The notes: generated by a model not told the origin, from the letters alone. Shown: positions 25,696 to 35,946, numbered from the stretch's first letter. The stretch: DNA of 64,000 nucleotides from an uncultured Hungatella sp. (GCA_947089145.1 CAMUJH010000001.1:109599-173598); one strand, 5' to 3'. Translations and numbers: made by a program.

Positions 25696-26229
25696 GTGGA
25701 TATCGGTTTAAAGCTGAAAGAGCTTCGCATTCTTAAAGGGCTTACCCAGGAGGAACTGGCGGATCGGGCGGAACTGTCAAAGGGGTTTATCTCCCAGCTG
25801 GAGCGGAACCTGACATCACCCTCCATCGCCACCCTTACGGACATTCTCCAGTGCCTTGGGACCACTCTGGGAGAATTCTTCAATGAAACGCCGGAAGAGC
25901 AGATTGTTTTCGGCAAGGCCGACTATTTTGAAAAATTGGATTCCGAGTTAAAGAATGAAATCAAGTGGATCATTCCCAATGCCCAGAAAAACGTTATGGA
26001 ACCTATTATGCTGACTTTGGAGCCCGGGGGAGAAACCTACCCGGACAATCCCCATGAGGGGGAAGAATTCGGCTACATACTTCAGGGAACCGTTGCCATC
26101 CATCTGGGAAACAAGGTCTACAGGGCAAAAAAGGGAGAATCATTTTATTTTGTCCCTGACAAAAAGCACTATCTGACCAGCAAGTCAGGGGCTGTCATCC
26201 TCTGGGTCAGCTCCCCGCCCAGTTTTTAA
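25696..26229 (+). CDS. XRE/HTH transcriptional regulator with cupin domain (PuuR-like)
   Basis: The 177-residue regulator has an N-terminal helix-turn-helix (LKELRILKGLTQEELADRA, LSKGFISQLERN) and a C-terminal cupin around residues 105-175 (EFGYILQGTVAIHLG, GESFYFVPDKKHYL). Proteins of this architecture control polyamine and amino-acid transport, often by sensing the substrate in the cupin. It starts at GTG, with GAAAGGAG five bases before. It is first in the pot operon, so autoregulation via the repeats at 25543-25598 is likely. Ligand identity (putrescine or spermidine) is inference. Confidence 0.9.
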   Translation: MDIGLKLKELRILKGLTQEELADRAELSKGFISQLERNLTSPSIATLTDILQCLGTTLGEFFNETPEEQIVFGKADYFEKLDSELKNEIKWIIPNAQKNVMEPIMLTLEPGGETYPDNPHEGEEFGYILQGTVAIHLGNKVYRAKKGESFYFVPDKKHYLTSKSGAVILWVSSPPSF

Positions 26230-26265
26230 TTTCATACTAATTATAAGAAACCAGGAGGAAACCAT

Positions 26266-27339
26266 ATGAGCAGTCTCATCGATTTAGTCAACGTGTCCAA
26301 AAGCTTTGACGGGACTCTGGTATTGGATGATTTAAACCTTTCTGTGAAAGAGAACACCTTTGTCACTCTGCTGGGCCCCAGCGGCTGCGGCAAGACTACC
26401 ACCCTGCGGATCATCGGCGGCTTTGAGCGCGCTGACAAGGGAAAAGTGATTTTTGACGGCCAGGATATTTCCAGCCTGCCTCCCAACAAAAGGCAGTTAA
26501 ACACCGTCTTTCAAAAATATGCCCTTTTTACCCACATGAATATAGCGGAAAATATAGCCTTTGGCCTTAAGATTAAGAACAAGCCTAAAGCTTACATACA
26601 AGACAAGATCCGATACGCTTTAAAGCTGGTGAATCTGGACGGTTATGAGAGCCGCAGCGTAGATTCCTTAAGCGGCGGCCAGCAGCAGCGCATTGCCATC
26701 GCCCGCGCCATAGTCAATGAGCCCCGGGTCCTTCTTCTTGACGAGCCCTTGGGCGCTTTGGATCTTAAGCTGCGTCAGGATATGCAGTATGAGCTTATCC
26801 GTCTGAAAAACGAACTGGGCATTACCTTTATCTATGTGACCCATGATCAGGAAGAGGCCCTGACCATGTCCGATACCATCGTGGTTATGAATCAGGGATA
26901 TATCCAGCAGACGGGGACTCCGGAGCAGATTTACAATGAGCCTGAAAACGCATTTGTGGCTGACTTTATCGGCGAGAGCAATATCCTTCACGGCACTATG
27001 ATAAGGGATGAGCTGGTGGAGATCTTCGGAGCCAGGTTTGCCTGTGTGGATAAGGGCTTTGGAACCAATATGCCGGTGGATGTGGTGATCCGCCCGGAGG
27101 ATATTGACCTGGTAAGTCCTGATGAAGGTATCTTAAAGGGCGTGTGTACCCACCTGATATTCAAGGGGGTTCACTACGAGATGGAGGTCACCACCCCTGA
27201 CGGCTTTGAATGGCTGGTTCACTCTACGGATATGTGTCCCGTGGGAAAGGAAGTGGGCATCCGGGTTGATCCTTTTGACATACAGATTATGAACAAACCT
27301 GCATCGGAGGACGAGGAGGCCGTGGGACTGAATGAGTAA
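26266..27339 (+). CDS. potA: Spermidine/putrescine ABC transporter ATPase
   Basis: This 357-residue ATPase has Walker [18 protein letters not shown]-loop [12 protein letters not shown], signature [16 protein letters not shown] and Walker [16 protein letters not shown]-terminal TOBE-like domain follows from about residue 280 ([12 protein letters not shown]). It drives uptake of polyamines with PotB, PotC and PotD. AGGAGGAAACCAT precedes the ATG. The gene overlaps potB by 8 bp. Confidence 0.95.
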   Translation: MSSLIDLVNVSKSFDGTLVLDDLNLSVKENTFVTLLGPSGCGKTTTLRIIGGFERADKGKVIFDGQDISSLPPNKRQLNTVFQKYALFTHMNIAENIAFGLKIKNKPKAYIQDKIRYALKLVNLDGYESRSVDSLSGGQQQRIAIARAIVNEPRVLLLDEPLGALDLKLRQDMQYELIRLKNELGITFIYVTHDQEEALTMSDTIVVMNQGYIQQTGTPEQIYNEPENAFVADFIGESNILHGTMIRDELVEIFGARFACVDKGFGTNMPVDVVIRPEDIDLVSPDEGILKGVCTHLIFKGVHYEMEVTTPDGFEWLVHSTDMCPVGKEVGIRVDPFDIQIMNKPASEDEEAVGLNE

Positions 27340-28144
27340 AAAATTATTATCCGGCCCTTACCTGGTATGGATGGCGGGATTTACAGTGATCCCCCTAATC
27401 CTTATCCTATATTACGGGCTCACTGACAAAAACGGGGTCTTTACCCTTGCCAATATTATTTCCATTGCAACGGCTGAACATTCTAAAGCGCTGTGGCTGT
27501 CACTGGGGCTTTCCTTTGTCAGCACCCTGGTGTGCCTGATGCTGGCATACCCTCTGGCTATGATTTTAAGAAAGCGGAATATTGGGAAAGGCAGCTTTGT
27601 GGTATTTATTTTCATTCTGCCCATGTGGATGAATTTCCTTCTGCGGACCCTGGCCTGGCAGACGCTGTTGGAGAGAAACGGCGTCATTAACGGCCTGCTG
27701 TCCGCGCTTCATCTGCCCCCTCAGTCCCTTATTAATACCCCTGGAGCCATTGTCCTGGGCATGGTGTACAATTTCCTGCCGTTTATGGTCCTGCCTATTT
27801 ACAATGTACTGTGCAAAATTGATGACAACACCATCAACGCCGCCAAAGATCTGGGTGCCAATTTCTGGCAGACCCTGTTCCTTATATGGTTCCCCTTAAG
27901 TGTTCCCGGGATTATCAGCGGCATAACCATGGTGTTTGTCCCTGCCCTGACTACGTTTGTTATCTCCAACCTGTTAGGCGGAAGCAAGGTTCTCCTTATT
28001 GGAAATGTAATTGAGCAGGAATTTACCAAAGGAAGCAACTGGCACCTGGGGGCCGGCCTTTCCCTGGTTCTCATGGTATTTATCCTGGCAAGCATGGCTC
28101 TCATTGCAAAATACGATAAAAACGGGGAGGGAACCGCATTCTGA
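27332..28144 (+). CDS. potB: Spermidine/putrescine ABC transporter permease PotB
   Basis: This 270-residue permease has about six membrane helices and the ABC permease EAA loop ([23 protein letters not shown], ending in P-L-S). The N-terminal hydrophobic start [21 protein letters not shown] is typical. It starts within the end of potA and ends on the potC start codon (TGATG), so the operon is tightly coupled. Confidence 0.94.
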   Translation: MSKKLLSGPYLVWMAGFTVIPLILILYYGLTDKNGVFTLANIISIATAEHSKALWLSLGLSFVSTLVCLMLAYPLAMILRKRNIGKGSFVVFIFILPMWMNFLLRTLAWQTLLERNGVINGLLSALHLPPQSLINTPGAIVLGMVYNFLPFMVLPIYNVLCKIDDNTINAAKDLGANFWQTLFLIWFPLSVPGIISGITMVFVPALTTFVISNLLGGSKVLLIGNVIEQEFTKGSNWHLGAGLSLVLMVFILASMALIAKYDKNGEGTAF

Positions 28145-28974
28145 TGAAAACGACAAAAGACCGCTTAAAGAAAACCGTGGAGAACTTTTATCTGGTGCTT
28201 ATTATGATTTTTCTCTACGCTCCCATTGCCACCCTGATGGTGCTTTCTTTCAGCAACTCCAAGTCCCGGACTCAGTGGGGAGGCTTTACTCTCCGCTGGT
28301 ATGGGGAGATGTTTGAAAGTTCCACCATTATGGCTGCACTGCAGAATACCCTGATCATCGCCTTTACATCGGCGCTGATCGCCACTGTCATCGGCACGGC
28401 GGCGGCCATTGCCATCAACAGCATGAAGCCCCTTCCCAAAACCGTTATTATGGGAATCACCAATATTCCCATGCTGAATGCCGATATCGTAACTGGCATT
28501 TCCCTGATGCTGGCGTTTATTGCTTTCGGTATTTCTTTGGGATTTGAAACCATTTTAATTGCGCACATTACATTTAATATTCCTTATGTCATTTTAAGCG
28601 TTATGCCTAAATTAAAGCAAACCAATAAAAGCGTATACGAGGCAGCGATGGATCTGGGCGCACCGCCTATCCAGGCATTTTTTAAGGTCGTTTTTCCGGA
28701 CATCCTGCCAGGGGTTCTTTCCGGATTCCTTCTGGCTTTTACCATGTCCCTTGATGATTTCATCATCACCCACTTTACGAAAGGCGCAGGCATCAATACG
28801 TTGTCCACATTAATTTACAGCGAAGTGCGCAGGGGCATTAAGCCATCCATGTATGCCTTGTCCACCATTATTTTTGTGACAGTGCTTATACTGCTGATCG
28901 TAACAAACTTTGCTCCTCACCGGAAGCTTCCGCATCTTCGCCATGGGGCCCTTAGGAACGAAGGAGGGCAGTAA
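28144..28974 (+). CDS. potC: Spermidine/putrescine ABC transporter permease PotC
   Basis: This 276-residue permease has six hydrophobic segments. The EAA loop reads SVYEAAMDLGAPPIQAFFKV and ends in VFPDILPG, as in PotC. The family motif ADIVTGISLML is present, as is DDFIITHFTKG near the C-terminus. The ATG overlaps the potB stop codon. PotD follows after 83 bp. Confidence 0.94.
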   Translation: MKTTKDRLKKTVENFYLVLIMIFLYAPIATLMVLSFSNSKSRTQWGGFTLRWYGEMFESSTIMAALQNTLIIAFTSALIATVIGTAAAIAINSMKPLPKTVIMGITNIPMLNADIVTGISLMLAFIAFGISLGFETILIAHITFNIPYVILSVMPKLKQTNKSVYEAAMDLGAPPIQAFFKVVFPDILPGVLSGFLLAFTMSLDDFIITHFTKGAGINTLSTLIYSEVRRGIKPSMYALSTIIFVTVLILLIVTNFAPHRKLPHLRHGALRNEGGQ

Positions 28975-29057
28975 TATCTATAAAAACATCAGCTATAAGG
29001 ATTCCAAAACCATATCGGATTCCGAAACTATATACGAATACACGGAGGATTGGAACT

Positions 29058-30155
29058 ATGAAAAAGAACACATTTGCTTTATTCTCAGCCTTTATTCTGG
29101 GCGCATCCGCAGTCTTGGGGGGATGCGGCAAATCATCTGATGGCCAAAGCCAGAATGGGGCCGGAGAAGTATATGTATACAATTGGGGGGAATACATTGA
29201 CGAGGAAGTTATTTCCATGTTTGAAGAAGAAACTGGCATTAAAGTTATCTATGACATGTTTGAAACCAATGAAGACATGTATCCGGTTATTGAAGCCGGA
29301 GGCAGAACCTATGACGTGGTGTGTCCCTCTGATTACATGATCCAAAAAATGGCGGAAAATAATATGCTGGCGGAAATAAATTTTGAAAATGTCCCCAATG
29401 TCAGCCAGATTGACCCGGAATATATGGAGCGCTCCAAAAGCTTTGACCCGGAAAACAAATATTCTGTTCCCTACTGCTGGGGCACCGTAGGCATTCTGTA
29501 CAATACAAGCATGGTAGCGCCTGAAGATGTTCCCACCCGCTGGTCTGATTTATGGAAGGAAAAATTCAGCGGGGAAATCCTGATGCAGGACAGCGTCCGG
29601 GATGCCTTTATGGTGGCATTAAAATCCCTGGGGTATTCCATGAACTCTGAAAATGAAGCAGAACTGCAGGAGGCCAGGGATCTGCTGATTCAGCAGAAGC
29701 CATTGGTTCAGGCCTATGTAATCGACCAGGTTAGAGACAAGATGATCGGGGGGGAGGCGGCCCTGGGTGTTATCTATTCCGGCGAAATGCTCTATATTCA
29801 GGAGGAAGTAAAAGCCCAGAATCTGGATTATGATTTGGAATACGTGATCCCCGAGGAGGGTACCAATGTGTGGATTGACTCCTGGGTGATTCCGGCTAAC
29901 GCAAAAAATAAGGAAAACGCTGAAGCCTGGATTAATTTCCTCTGCCGCCCGGAGATCGCTAAAATGAATTTTGAGTATATTACTTATCCCACTCCCAATA
30001 AAGGTGCCTTCGATTTATTGGACGAGGATCTGAAAAACAACAAAGCTCTGTTCCCGGATATAGATTCTCTTGACAACTGTGAAGTATTCCAGTATCTTGG
30101 AGATGAGGCGGACAGCATTTACAATAATTTATGGAAAGAAGTAAAATCCAAATAG
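29058..30155 (+). CDS. potD: Spermidine/putrescine-binding lipoprotein PotD
   Basis: This 365-residue solute-binding protein has a lipoprotein signal peptide with lipobox LGGC and lipidated C23, so it is anchored outside the membrane. The mature start VYVYNWGEYIDEEVISMFEE, then YDVVCPSDYMIQKM and INFLCRPEIAKMNFEYI, match PotD/PotF. It captures polyamines for PotBC. GGAGGATTGGAACT precedes the ATG. Confidence 0.95.
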   Translation: MKKNTFALFSAFILGASAVLGGCGKSSDGQSQNGAGEVYVYNWGEYIDEEVISMFEEETGIKVIYDMFETNEDMYPVIEAGGRTYDVVCPSDYMIQKMAENNMLAEINFENVPNVSQIDPEYMERSKSFDPENKYSVPYCWGTVGILYNTSMVAPEDVPTRWSDLWKEKFSGEILMQDSVRDAFMVALKSLGYSMNSENEAELQEARDLLIQQKPLVQAYVIDQVRDKMIGGEAALGVIYSGEMLYIQEEVKAQNLDYDLEYVIPEEGTNVWIDSWVIPANAKNKENAEAWINFLCRPEIAKMNFEYITYPTPNKGAFDLLDEDLKNNKALFPDIDSLDNCEVFQYLGDEADSIYNNLWKEVKSK

Positions 30156-30223
30156 TGCTGCCGTCCCTCAAACGCACTCTTACATAAAGCAGCGGATAAA
30201 ACCGCAGGAAGGGGTATTTTCTT

Positions 30224-30592
30224 ATGGAATTTTTAGAAATGCTGGAGTTGGGGCTGAGACATGTGGTGGATATCGCAATCGTGGGGTTTGAATTTGTAGG
30301 CGTATTCGTCATTATCCTGGCTGGGCTTAAGGGCATCCGGGATTATGTGAAAAAAAATCCTCAGATTCGTCTTAATCTGGCCATCGGCATGGCTTTAGGG
30401 CTGGAATTCAAGCTGGGAAGCGAGATTCTCCGTACCGTAATTGTCCGTGAGCTCTCCGAAATTGCCACTGTAGCTGCTATCATAGTCCTCAGAGCTGCCC
30501 TTACTTTCCTGATTCACTGGGAAATCAAGGAAGAAAAAGCTGATGAGGAAGAATTGAAAAGTCTGGAGGCGTCGGTATCAGGCAAAAATTAA
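30224..30592 (+). CDS. DUF1622 family membrane protein
   Basis: The 122-residue protein has two or three hydrophobic segments (VVDIAIVGFEFVGVFVIILAG; IATVAAIIVLRAALTFLIHW) and the conserved cytoplasmic block RLNLAIGMALGLEFKLGSEIL between them. This is the DUF1622 pattern. Function is unknown. It follows potD by 68 bp with AGGAAGGGG before the ATG, so it is probably read with the pot operon. Confidence 0.85.
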   Translation: MEFLEMLELGLRHVVDIAIVGFEFVGVFVIILAGLKGIRDYVKKNPQIRLNLAIGMALGLEFKLGSEILRTVIVRELSEIATVAAIIVLRAALTFLIHWEIKEEKADEEELKSLEASVSGKN

Positions 30593-30622
30593 TCTGCAAT
30601 TTTAAAATCAAGGAGAAAGGTT

Positions 30623-31474
30623 ATGTGTAAAAAAAGTATTATTTTTCTGGACATTGACGGCACGTTAGTTAACACCTCCACCAATCCGGAGTCAATTCCC
30701 GATTCCGCCGTCGAGGCAGTTCACCAGGCCCGCCGAAACGGCCATCAGGTCTATCTATGTACCGGAAGGAGTAAAGCGGAAATCTATGATTTTATTACAG
30801 AGGTGGGGTTTGACGGCGTTATCGGAGCTGCAGGCGGTTTCATTGAAGTCCAGGGAAAAGAAATCTTCCATGAAACCATTAAACCCGAATCTGCGGCCCA
30901 GGTAGCCACATATTTTAATGAACACAACATTGATTTTTATCTGGAAAGCAACACCGGGCTTTATGCTTCTAAAAATCTGATTCCCCATTTGGAATGGATC
31001 ATGTATGGCGACGTGGAGCATGACCCTGCTGCAAGGGAGCGAAAAAAGGAAGGAAGCAATTTTATCAATGCCTTAAACCAGGATTCCGAAATGCCTATGG
31101 AAGACATTAACAAAATCTGTTTTCTGGAAACAAACGGCTCCAAATATCAGGACATTTACGATGCTTTCCATGATGAATTTTACATGGTAAGATGCACGGT
31201 TCCCATTTTCGGCGATGAAAGCGGCGAAATGTCTGTTCCCGGAATCAACAAATCCACTTCCATCCGCATCCTGCTTGACTACCTGAAAGCAGATATTTCG
31301 GATACCTATGCCCTTGGCGACGGCATGAATGACGCGGAGATGCTTGACTGCGTTCATACGGGCATTGCCATGGGCAATGCAAAAGAGGGCCTGAAGGCTA
31401 TTGCCGATTATATTACAACGGATCTTACGGATGACGGTATTTACAACGCATTTAAGCATTTTGGACTGATCTGA
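30623..31474 (+). CDS. Cof-type HAD-superfamily phosphatase
   Basis: This 283-residue HAD hydrolase has motif I IIFLDIDGTLVNTST, motif II LCTGRS, and motif III/IV near the end (STSIRILLDYLK, then ALGDGMNDAEML with GIAMGNA). The large C2b cap marks the Cof group, which acts on sugar phosphates, FMN and similar small molecules. Exact substrate is not inferable. AAGGAGAAAGGTT precedes the ATG. Confidence 0.9.
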   Translation: MCKKSIIFLDIDGTLVNTSTNPESIPDSAVEAVHQARRNGHQVYLCTGRSKAEIYDFITEVGFDGVIGAAGGFIEVQGKEIFHETIKPESAAQVATYFNEHNIDFYLESNTGLYASKNLIPHLEWIMYGDVEHDPAARERKKEGSNFINALNQDSEMPMEDINKICFLETNGSKYQDIYDAFHDEFYMVRCTVPIFGDESGEMSVPGINKSTSIRILLDYLKADISDTYALGDGMNDAEMLDCVHTGIAMGNAKEGLKAIADYITTDLTDDGIYNAFKHFGLI

Positions 31475-31517
31475 ACGGCAATGCCTGGCCGCTGACGAAG
31501 AAAGTGAGTGTGATCTT

Positions 31518-32705
31518 ATGAAATACAATTTTACTTCTATTATTGAAAGACATGGCATGGACGCTATTGCAGTGGATAATCCTCCCGGAACCCCGAAGGA
31601 GGGCTACGACCTTATTCCCATGTGGGTAGCTGACATGAATTTTCCTGCAGCGCCTGCGGTTGTGCGGGCTCTTCTTGCCCGCGTCTCTCACCCGGCCTAT
31701 GGATACTTTAATCTCTCTGATGCCTATTTTGACAGCATCATCCGCTGGCATGAAACCAGGAACCATGTAACCGGCCTTGAAAGGGACCATATCGGTTATG
31801 AAAACGGCGTTCTCGGCTGCGTGGTTTCCGCTGCCCAGGCTTTCTGCTCTTCAGGGGACAAGATCCTGCTTCACGCCCCTACTTACATTGGTTTTACCAA
31901 TTCTCTGGCCAACGCAGGGTACAAGCTGATATTAAGCGATCTGATTCAGGATAAAGACGGAATCTGGCGTATGGACTATGAGGACATGGATAAGAAGTTA
32001 AAAGAACACGCTATCCATTTTGCCGTGTTCTGCTCTCCCCACAATCCCACAGGGCGGGTATGGGAGCAGTGGGAGATTGAAAAGGCAATGGAAGTATACT
32101 GTGCCAATGACTGCGTGGTGGTTTCTGACGAAATCTGGTCAGACCTGCTTTTGGACGGCCATAAGCATATTCCCACCCAGTCTGTTTCCCAGGATGCCAA
32201 AAACCGCACCATTGCCGTATATGCGCCGTCCAAGACTTTTAACCTGGCAGGGCTTGTAGGCTCTTACCATATTATATATAATCAATACCTGCGGGACAGG
32301 CTTCTTAAGCAGTCCTCCTTAAGCCACTATAACTCCCAGAACGTTCTCTCCATGCACGCTCTTATCGGCGCCTACAGCCAGGAGGGGGAGGAATGGGTGG
32401 ACGAACTGTGTCAGGTGTTAAGCGGCAATGTTGAATATGCCTGTAACTACATAACCAGCCATTTTAACGGGATCTCCCTAAGCAGGCCGGAGGGGACATA
32501 CATGCTGTATCTGGACTGCTCCGCCTGGTGCAGAGAGCATGATATGACCTTAGATCAGCTTTTGAAAGCCGGATGGGATGTAGGGGTTATCTGGCAGGAC
32601 GGACGGCCTTTTAACAAACCTGATACCATCCGCATGAATCTGGCTTTGCCTTTAAGCCGGGTAGAAGAAGCGTTTAATCGGCTGTCCCGGTATGTATTCT
32701 GTTAA
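31518..32705 (+). CDS. PatB/MalY-type PLP-dependent C-S lyase (cystathionine beta-lyase-like aminotransferase)
   Basis: This 395-residue fold-type I enzyme opens with the PatB signature IPMWVADMNFPAAP, has FCSPHNPTGRVW, the cofactor aspartate region VVVSDEIWSDLLLDG, and the PLP lysine in YAPSKTFNLAGL. Members split cystathionine or other cysteine S-conjugates. AAAGTGAGTGTGATCTT precedes the ATG. It is the last plus-strand gene before a bidirectional terminator. Confidence 0.9.
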   Translation: MKYNFTSIIERHGMDAIAVDNPPGTPKEGYDLIPMWVADMNFPAAPAVVRALLARVSHPAYGYFNLSDAYFDSIIRWHETRNHVTGLERDHIGYENGVLGCVVSAAQAFCSSGDKILLHAPTYIGFTNSLANAGYKLILSDLIQDKDGIWRMDYEDMDKKLKEHAIHFAVFCSPHNPTGRVWEQWEIEKAMEVYCANDCVVVSDEIWSDLLLDGHKHIPTQSVSQDAKNRTIAVYAPSKTFNLAGLVGSYHIIYNQYLRDRLLKQSSLSHYNSQNVLSMHALIGAYSQEGEEWVDELCQVLSGNVEYACNYITSHFNGISLSRPEGTYMLYLDCSAWCREHDMTLDQLLKAGWDVGVIWQDGRPFNKPDTIRMNLALPLSRVEEAFNRLSRYVFC

Positions 32706-32766
32706 TGCGTGTCTGTAAACATCACAGCAGCAGCCCCATCCTTACATGTTAGAAAGTTACAAAATG

Positions 32767-32808
32767 AAAGAAGCCAGGATAAAGCGCACCGCCTTATCCT
32801 GGTTTCTT
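32767..32808. terminator. Bidirectional terminator between the C-S lyase gene and nagA
   Basis: CCAGGATAA (32774-32782) and TTATCCTGG (32794-32802) form a perfect 9-bp stem, extended by AAAGAA/TTTCTT on the outside. It lies between convergent genes and can serve both. Confidence 0.75.
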
Positions 32809-32822
32809 AACTGCTCTCTTCT

Positions 32823-33962
32823 CTACAGCATCTTCTTTCCCCGGCAATAAGTCTGACACACGTCATAATTATCTTCCAGCACTGCAATATCCGCATCATA
32901 GCCAGCCGTCAGCTTCCCTTTCCGGCCGTCCACGCCCAGACATCTGGCCGGATTAATGGTGCAGCTGTTCAGAGCCGTATCAAACGGAATCATGGCATCC
33001 TCAACCATGATCTTCAGCCCCCTGTTCATATTCAGAGTGCTTCCCGCAATGGTATCCGTCCCTTTCAGATAGGCCAGCCCGCTTTCGCTGATCTCTATGG
33101 GATGGCCGCCCAGCTCATAATCCCCCCCTGGAGGGCAATGCTTCGGACGCAGGGAATCGCTGATCATAATCGTATAATCCCGCCCCTTGGCCGTCACATA
33201 ATCATTGAGGGCCGCCAAATGGGAATGGCATCCGTCACTGATAACCTCTCCATAAATGTCCCGGACCCTCATCGCCGTGCCCACAAGCCCGGGTTTTCTG
33301 TGGTGGAATGCAGTCATTCCGTTAAACACGTGGGTCATGGACGTGGCGCCATTGGCAATTCCCATCATAGCCTGCTCATAGGTGGCTGATGAATGGCCCA
33401 TGCTGACCACCACACCTGTCTCCCTGCAGTATCTGGTCAGCTTAAAATCCGGGTCATGCTCCGGAGCCATAGTAATGTATTTAATCAGCCCCTCCGCCGC
33501 CTGCTGGTACATCTTAAACTGTTCTACGGAAGGCTTGGCAATGGCCTCCGGCGGCTGTGCCCCCTTATAGTCCATGTCAAGATAAGGGCCCTCAAAGTGA
33601 ATCCCCAAAATCTCGGCTCCCTCGTATCCCTCTCTCACCACAGCCGCCACGTTGGCAACCGCTTTCGTAAGGACGTCCGGCATCTGGGTAACGGTAGTAG
33701 GCAGAATCCCTGTAACGCCTTCCTCCGGAATCCGCCTCATCCAGTCCCTTAAGCCTTCCGGCTCCCCGTCATTGGTGTCAAACCCGTATGCGCCGTGGGT
33801 GTGAACATCAATAAACCCCGGAACTATCCGCCTGCGCCCATAATCCTCGTCTGCCGCCTTTGTCCCGTAGGGATATACTGCCTGAATCTTTCCCTCCGAA
33901 ATCTCCAGCTGCGCTTCCAAAAACTGACCGCAGATCCATACTCTCCTGCTTTGTAATATCAT
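32823..33962 (-). CDS. nagA: N-acetylglucosamine-6-phosphate deacetylase
   Basis: This amidohydrolase removes acetate from GlcNAc-6-phosphate in amino-sugar recycling. Family motifs are VPGFIDVHTHGAYGFDTNDG, ILGIHFEGPYLDMDYKGA, VSMGHSSATYEQA, THVFNGMTAFHHRKPG and SGLAYLKGTDTIAGSTL. AGAAGGGAGAAGGCGAC before the ATG at 33962 supports this start, giving 379 residues, over one at 33986. No nagB adjoins it. A candidate promoter and an inverted repeat lie upstream. Confidence 0.93.
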   Translation of the reverse strand: MILQSRRVWICGQFLEAQLEISEGKIQAVYPYGTKAADEDYGRRRIVPGFIDVHTHGAYGFDTNDGEPEGLRDWMRRIPEEGVTGILPTTVTQMPDVLTKAVANVAAVVREGYEGAEILGIHFEGPYLDMDYKGAQPPEAIAKPSVEQFKMYQQAAEGLIKYITMAPEHDPDFKLTRYCRETGVVVSMGHSSATYEQAMMGIANGATSMTHVFNGMTAFHHRKPGLVGTAMRVRDIYGEVISDGCHSHLAALNDYVTAKGRDYTIMISDSLRPKHCPPGGDYELGGHPIEISESGLAYLKGTDTIAGSTLNMNRGLKIMVEDAMIPFDTALNSCTINPARCLGVDGRKGKLTAGYDADIAVLEDNYDVCQTYCRGKKML

Positions 33963-33982
33963 GTCGCCTTCTCCCTTCTGCA

Positions 33983-34011
33983 GCATCTGCCTCCCCCATC
34001 CGGCCAGATGC
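33983..34011. promoter_or_regulatory. Inverted repeat upstream of nagA, possible operator
   Basis: GCATCTG (33983-33989) and CAGATGC (34005-34011) are perfect 7-bp arms around 15 bases. The site lies between the candidate nagA promoter and its start codon, a usual position for a repressor site or 5'-UTR hairpin. Confidence 0.4.
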
Positions 34012-34031
34012 GTCTATATTTTTATACCAAC

Positions 34032-34060
34032 AGTATATCCATTATTCAGCGAAAATGCAA
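34032..34060 (-). promoter_or_regulatory. Candidate nagA promoter
   Basis: On the minus strand TTGCAT (34060-34055) and TATACT (34037-34032) are 17 bp apart. The predicted start leaves a leader of about 60 nt. Confidence 0.5.
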
Positions 34061-34072
34061 GGCAAGAACAAA

Positions 34073-35779
34073 TTATCTTCCTTTTCCGTTGGCCTTCTCC
34101 ATATGAACATTTTTTCCTTTGATCTTTACATCTTTCATGGCCCTTAAAACTGCATCCGAATACTCTCTGGGAACATCCACAAACGTATAATTGTCATACA
34201 TGTCAATGCTTCCCACCATTTTGCCCGATATTCCCGATTCTCCGGCCACGGCTCCCAGAATATCGCCGGGACGGATGTTCTGGCTTTTGCCGATATTGAT
34301 AAAGAGACGCACCATATCATCTTCCCCGTCTCTGTCATATCTTCCCTCGCGTCCAAAGCGGCTGCCTCGCCCGTCACGGCTTCCGCGGCTGCCCCTTCCC
34401 CGGCTGTTTCTTCCGTCACGGCCATACCGGTCTAAATCATCCAGAGAGCGGGCGGGACGGCTGCAGTCAATAATGTCCTCATTCTCCTCGCCCATGGCCA
34501 GCTTCAAGAGGGCTGCCGCCACATCCAGGGAGGTGCACTCCTCCTCTTCCAAAACCTTCTTCTCAATAATATTTACCATCTTTGTCAGGTCTGTATCATT
34601 GATCAGATCCATAACCTGCTCCATGATTTTTTCCGCCTTAATGGTGGTAATGTCATCCAGGGAGGGGATGGCCTGGGGAATAATCTTGGTCTTGCAGTAC
34701 CGCTGAATGTCCCGCAGTTTATAAACTTCCCTGCCTACCACAAGGCTGAATGCAATGCCGTCCTTTCCGGCGCGGCCTGTACGGCCGATACGGTGAACAT
34801 AGTATTCGTCATCCTGAGGAATGTCATAGTTAAATACCGCTTCCACATTATCCACGTCAATTCCCCTGGCTGCCACATCTGTAGCCACCAGTATCTCTGT
34901 GGCCCCGCTCCGGAAGCTGTTCATTACCCGATCCCGCTGCATCTGCTTTAAATCGCCGTGGAGGCCTTCCGCAAAATATCCCCGGCCCTGGAGATCCTGA
35001 ACAAGATCATCCACCTGTCTTTTCGTATTGCAGAACGCTATGGACAGTTTGGGAGCATACATGTCCAGAAGGCGGCACATTACCTCAACCTTGGTTTTCG
35101 GTTTTACCTCATAATAATACTGGGTTACCTTAGGTACTGTCAGTTCCTTCTTTACCACCTTTACCGTCACAGGCTCTCTCTGGAACCGTTTGGCAATGTT
35201 CTGAATCTCCATGGGCATAGTGGCAGAAAACATGACCGTCTGCCTCTCCTCGGGAAGCTGGCTTAAAATGGTTTCCATGTCTTCCAAAAAACCCATATTC
35301 AGCATCTCGTCCGCCTCATCCATGATTACGGTATGCACATGGTCACACCGGATAGTTTTTCTCCTCATATGATCCATAACGCGGCCAGGGGTACCAATAA
35401 CGATCTGGGTACCGTCTTTCAATCCCCGAATCTGCCTTACAATATCCTGTCCGCCGTAAATAGGAAGCACCTTAATCCCATGCATATACTTTGCAAGCCT
35501 GCGGATCTCCTCTGCAACCTGAATCGCCAGTTCCCTGGTTGGGCACAGGGCAATGGCCTGCAGCTTCTTGCTTTTTGGATCTATCTTCTGTAAAAGCGGA
35601 ATACCGAATGCCGCCGTTTTTCCTGTTCCTGTCTGAGCCTGTCCTACCACATCCCGGCCTTCCATCTGTACCGGGATTGCCTGGGCCTGTATAGGCGATG
35701 CCGCCTCGAATCCCATATCTGTCACTGCCCTGAGAATTCTTTCGTCCAACTCCAACTGGTCAAATCTTACTGTTTCCAT
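34073..35779 (-). CDS. deaD: DEAD-box ATP-dependent RNA helicase with DbpA-type RNA-binding domain (CshA/DeaD)
   Basis: The 568-residue helicase has the Q motif (FEAASPIQAQAIPVQ), motif I AQTGTGKTAAFG, motif II VIMDEADEML, motif III FSATMP and motif VI YVHRIGRTGRAGK. An Arg/Gly-rich linker covers about residues 450-485. A DbpA/CsdA RNA-binding domain follows (DDMVRLFINIGKSQNIRPGD). It likely remodels rRNA or mRNA, especially in the cold. It has a roughly 160-nt leader downstream of the two-component terminator. Confidence 0.94.
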   Translation of the reverse strand: METVRFDQLELDERILRAVTDMGFEAASPIQAQAIPVQMEGRDVVGQAQTGTGKTAAFGIPLLQKIDPKSKKLQAIALCPTRELAIQVAEEIRRLAKYMHGIKVLPIYGGQDIVRQIRGLKDGTQIVIGTPGRVMDHMRRKTIRCDHVHTVIMDEADEMLNMGFLEDMETILSQLPEERQTVMFSATMPMEIQNIAKRFQREPVTVKVVKKELTVPKVTQYYYEVKPKTKVEVMCRLLDMYAPKLSIAFCNTKRQVDDLVQDLQGRGYFAEGLHGDLKQMQRDRVMNSFRSGATEILVATDVAARGIDVDNVEAVFNYDIPQDDEYYVHRIGRTGRAGKDGIAFSLVVGREVYKLRDIQRYCKTKIIPQAIPSLDDITTIKAEKIMEQVMDLINDTDLTKMVNIIEKKVLEEEECTSLDVAAALLKLAMGEENEDIIDCSRPARSLDDLDRYGRDGRNSRGRGSRGSRDGRGSRFGREGRYDRDGEDDMVRLFINIGKSQNIRPGDILGAVAGESGISGKMVGSIDMYDNYTFVDVPREYSDAVLRAMKDVKIKGKNVHMEKANGKGR

Positions 35780-35946
35780 TCATTTTCCTTTCTATGCCGG
35801 CAGGGATGCCCTTTGCCGGAAACACATCCATCACTTTTTACTTTTCTTTCAGGCCGCCGGCCCACTGTCTTGTATATTTTTATAAATTTCCCTGTACAGA
35901 ATATAGCTCTCTGTCTTTACCTGAAAATCGTCTGAGTATATAAGGG

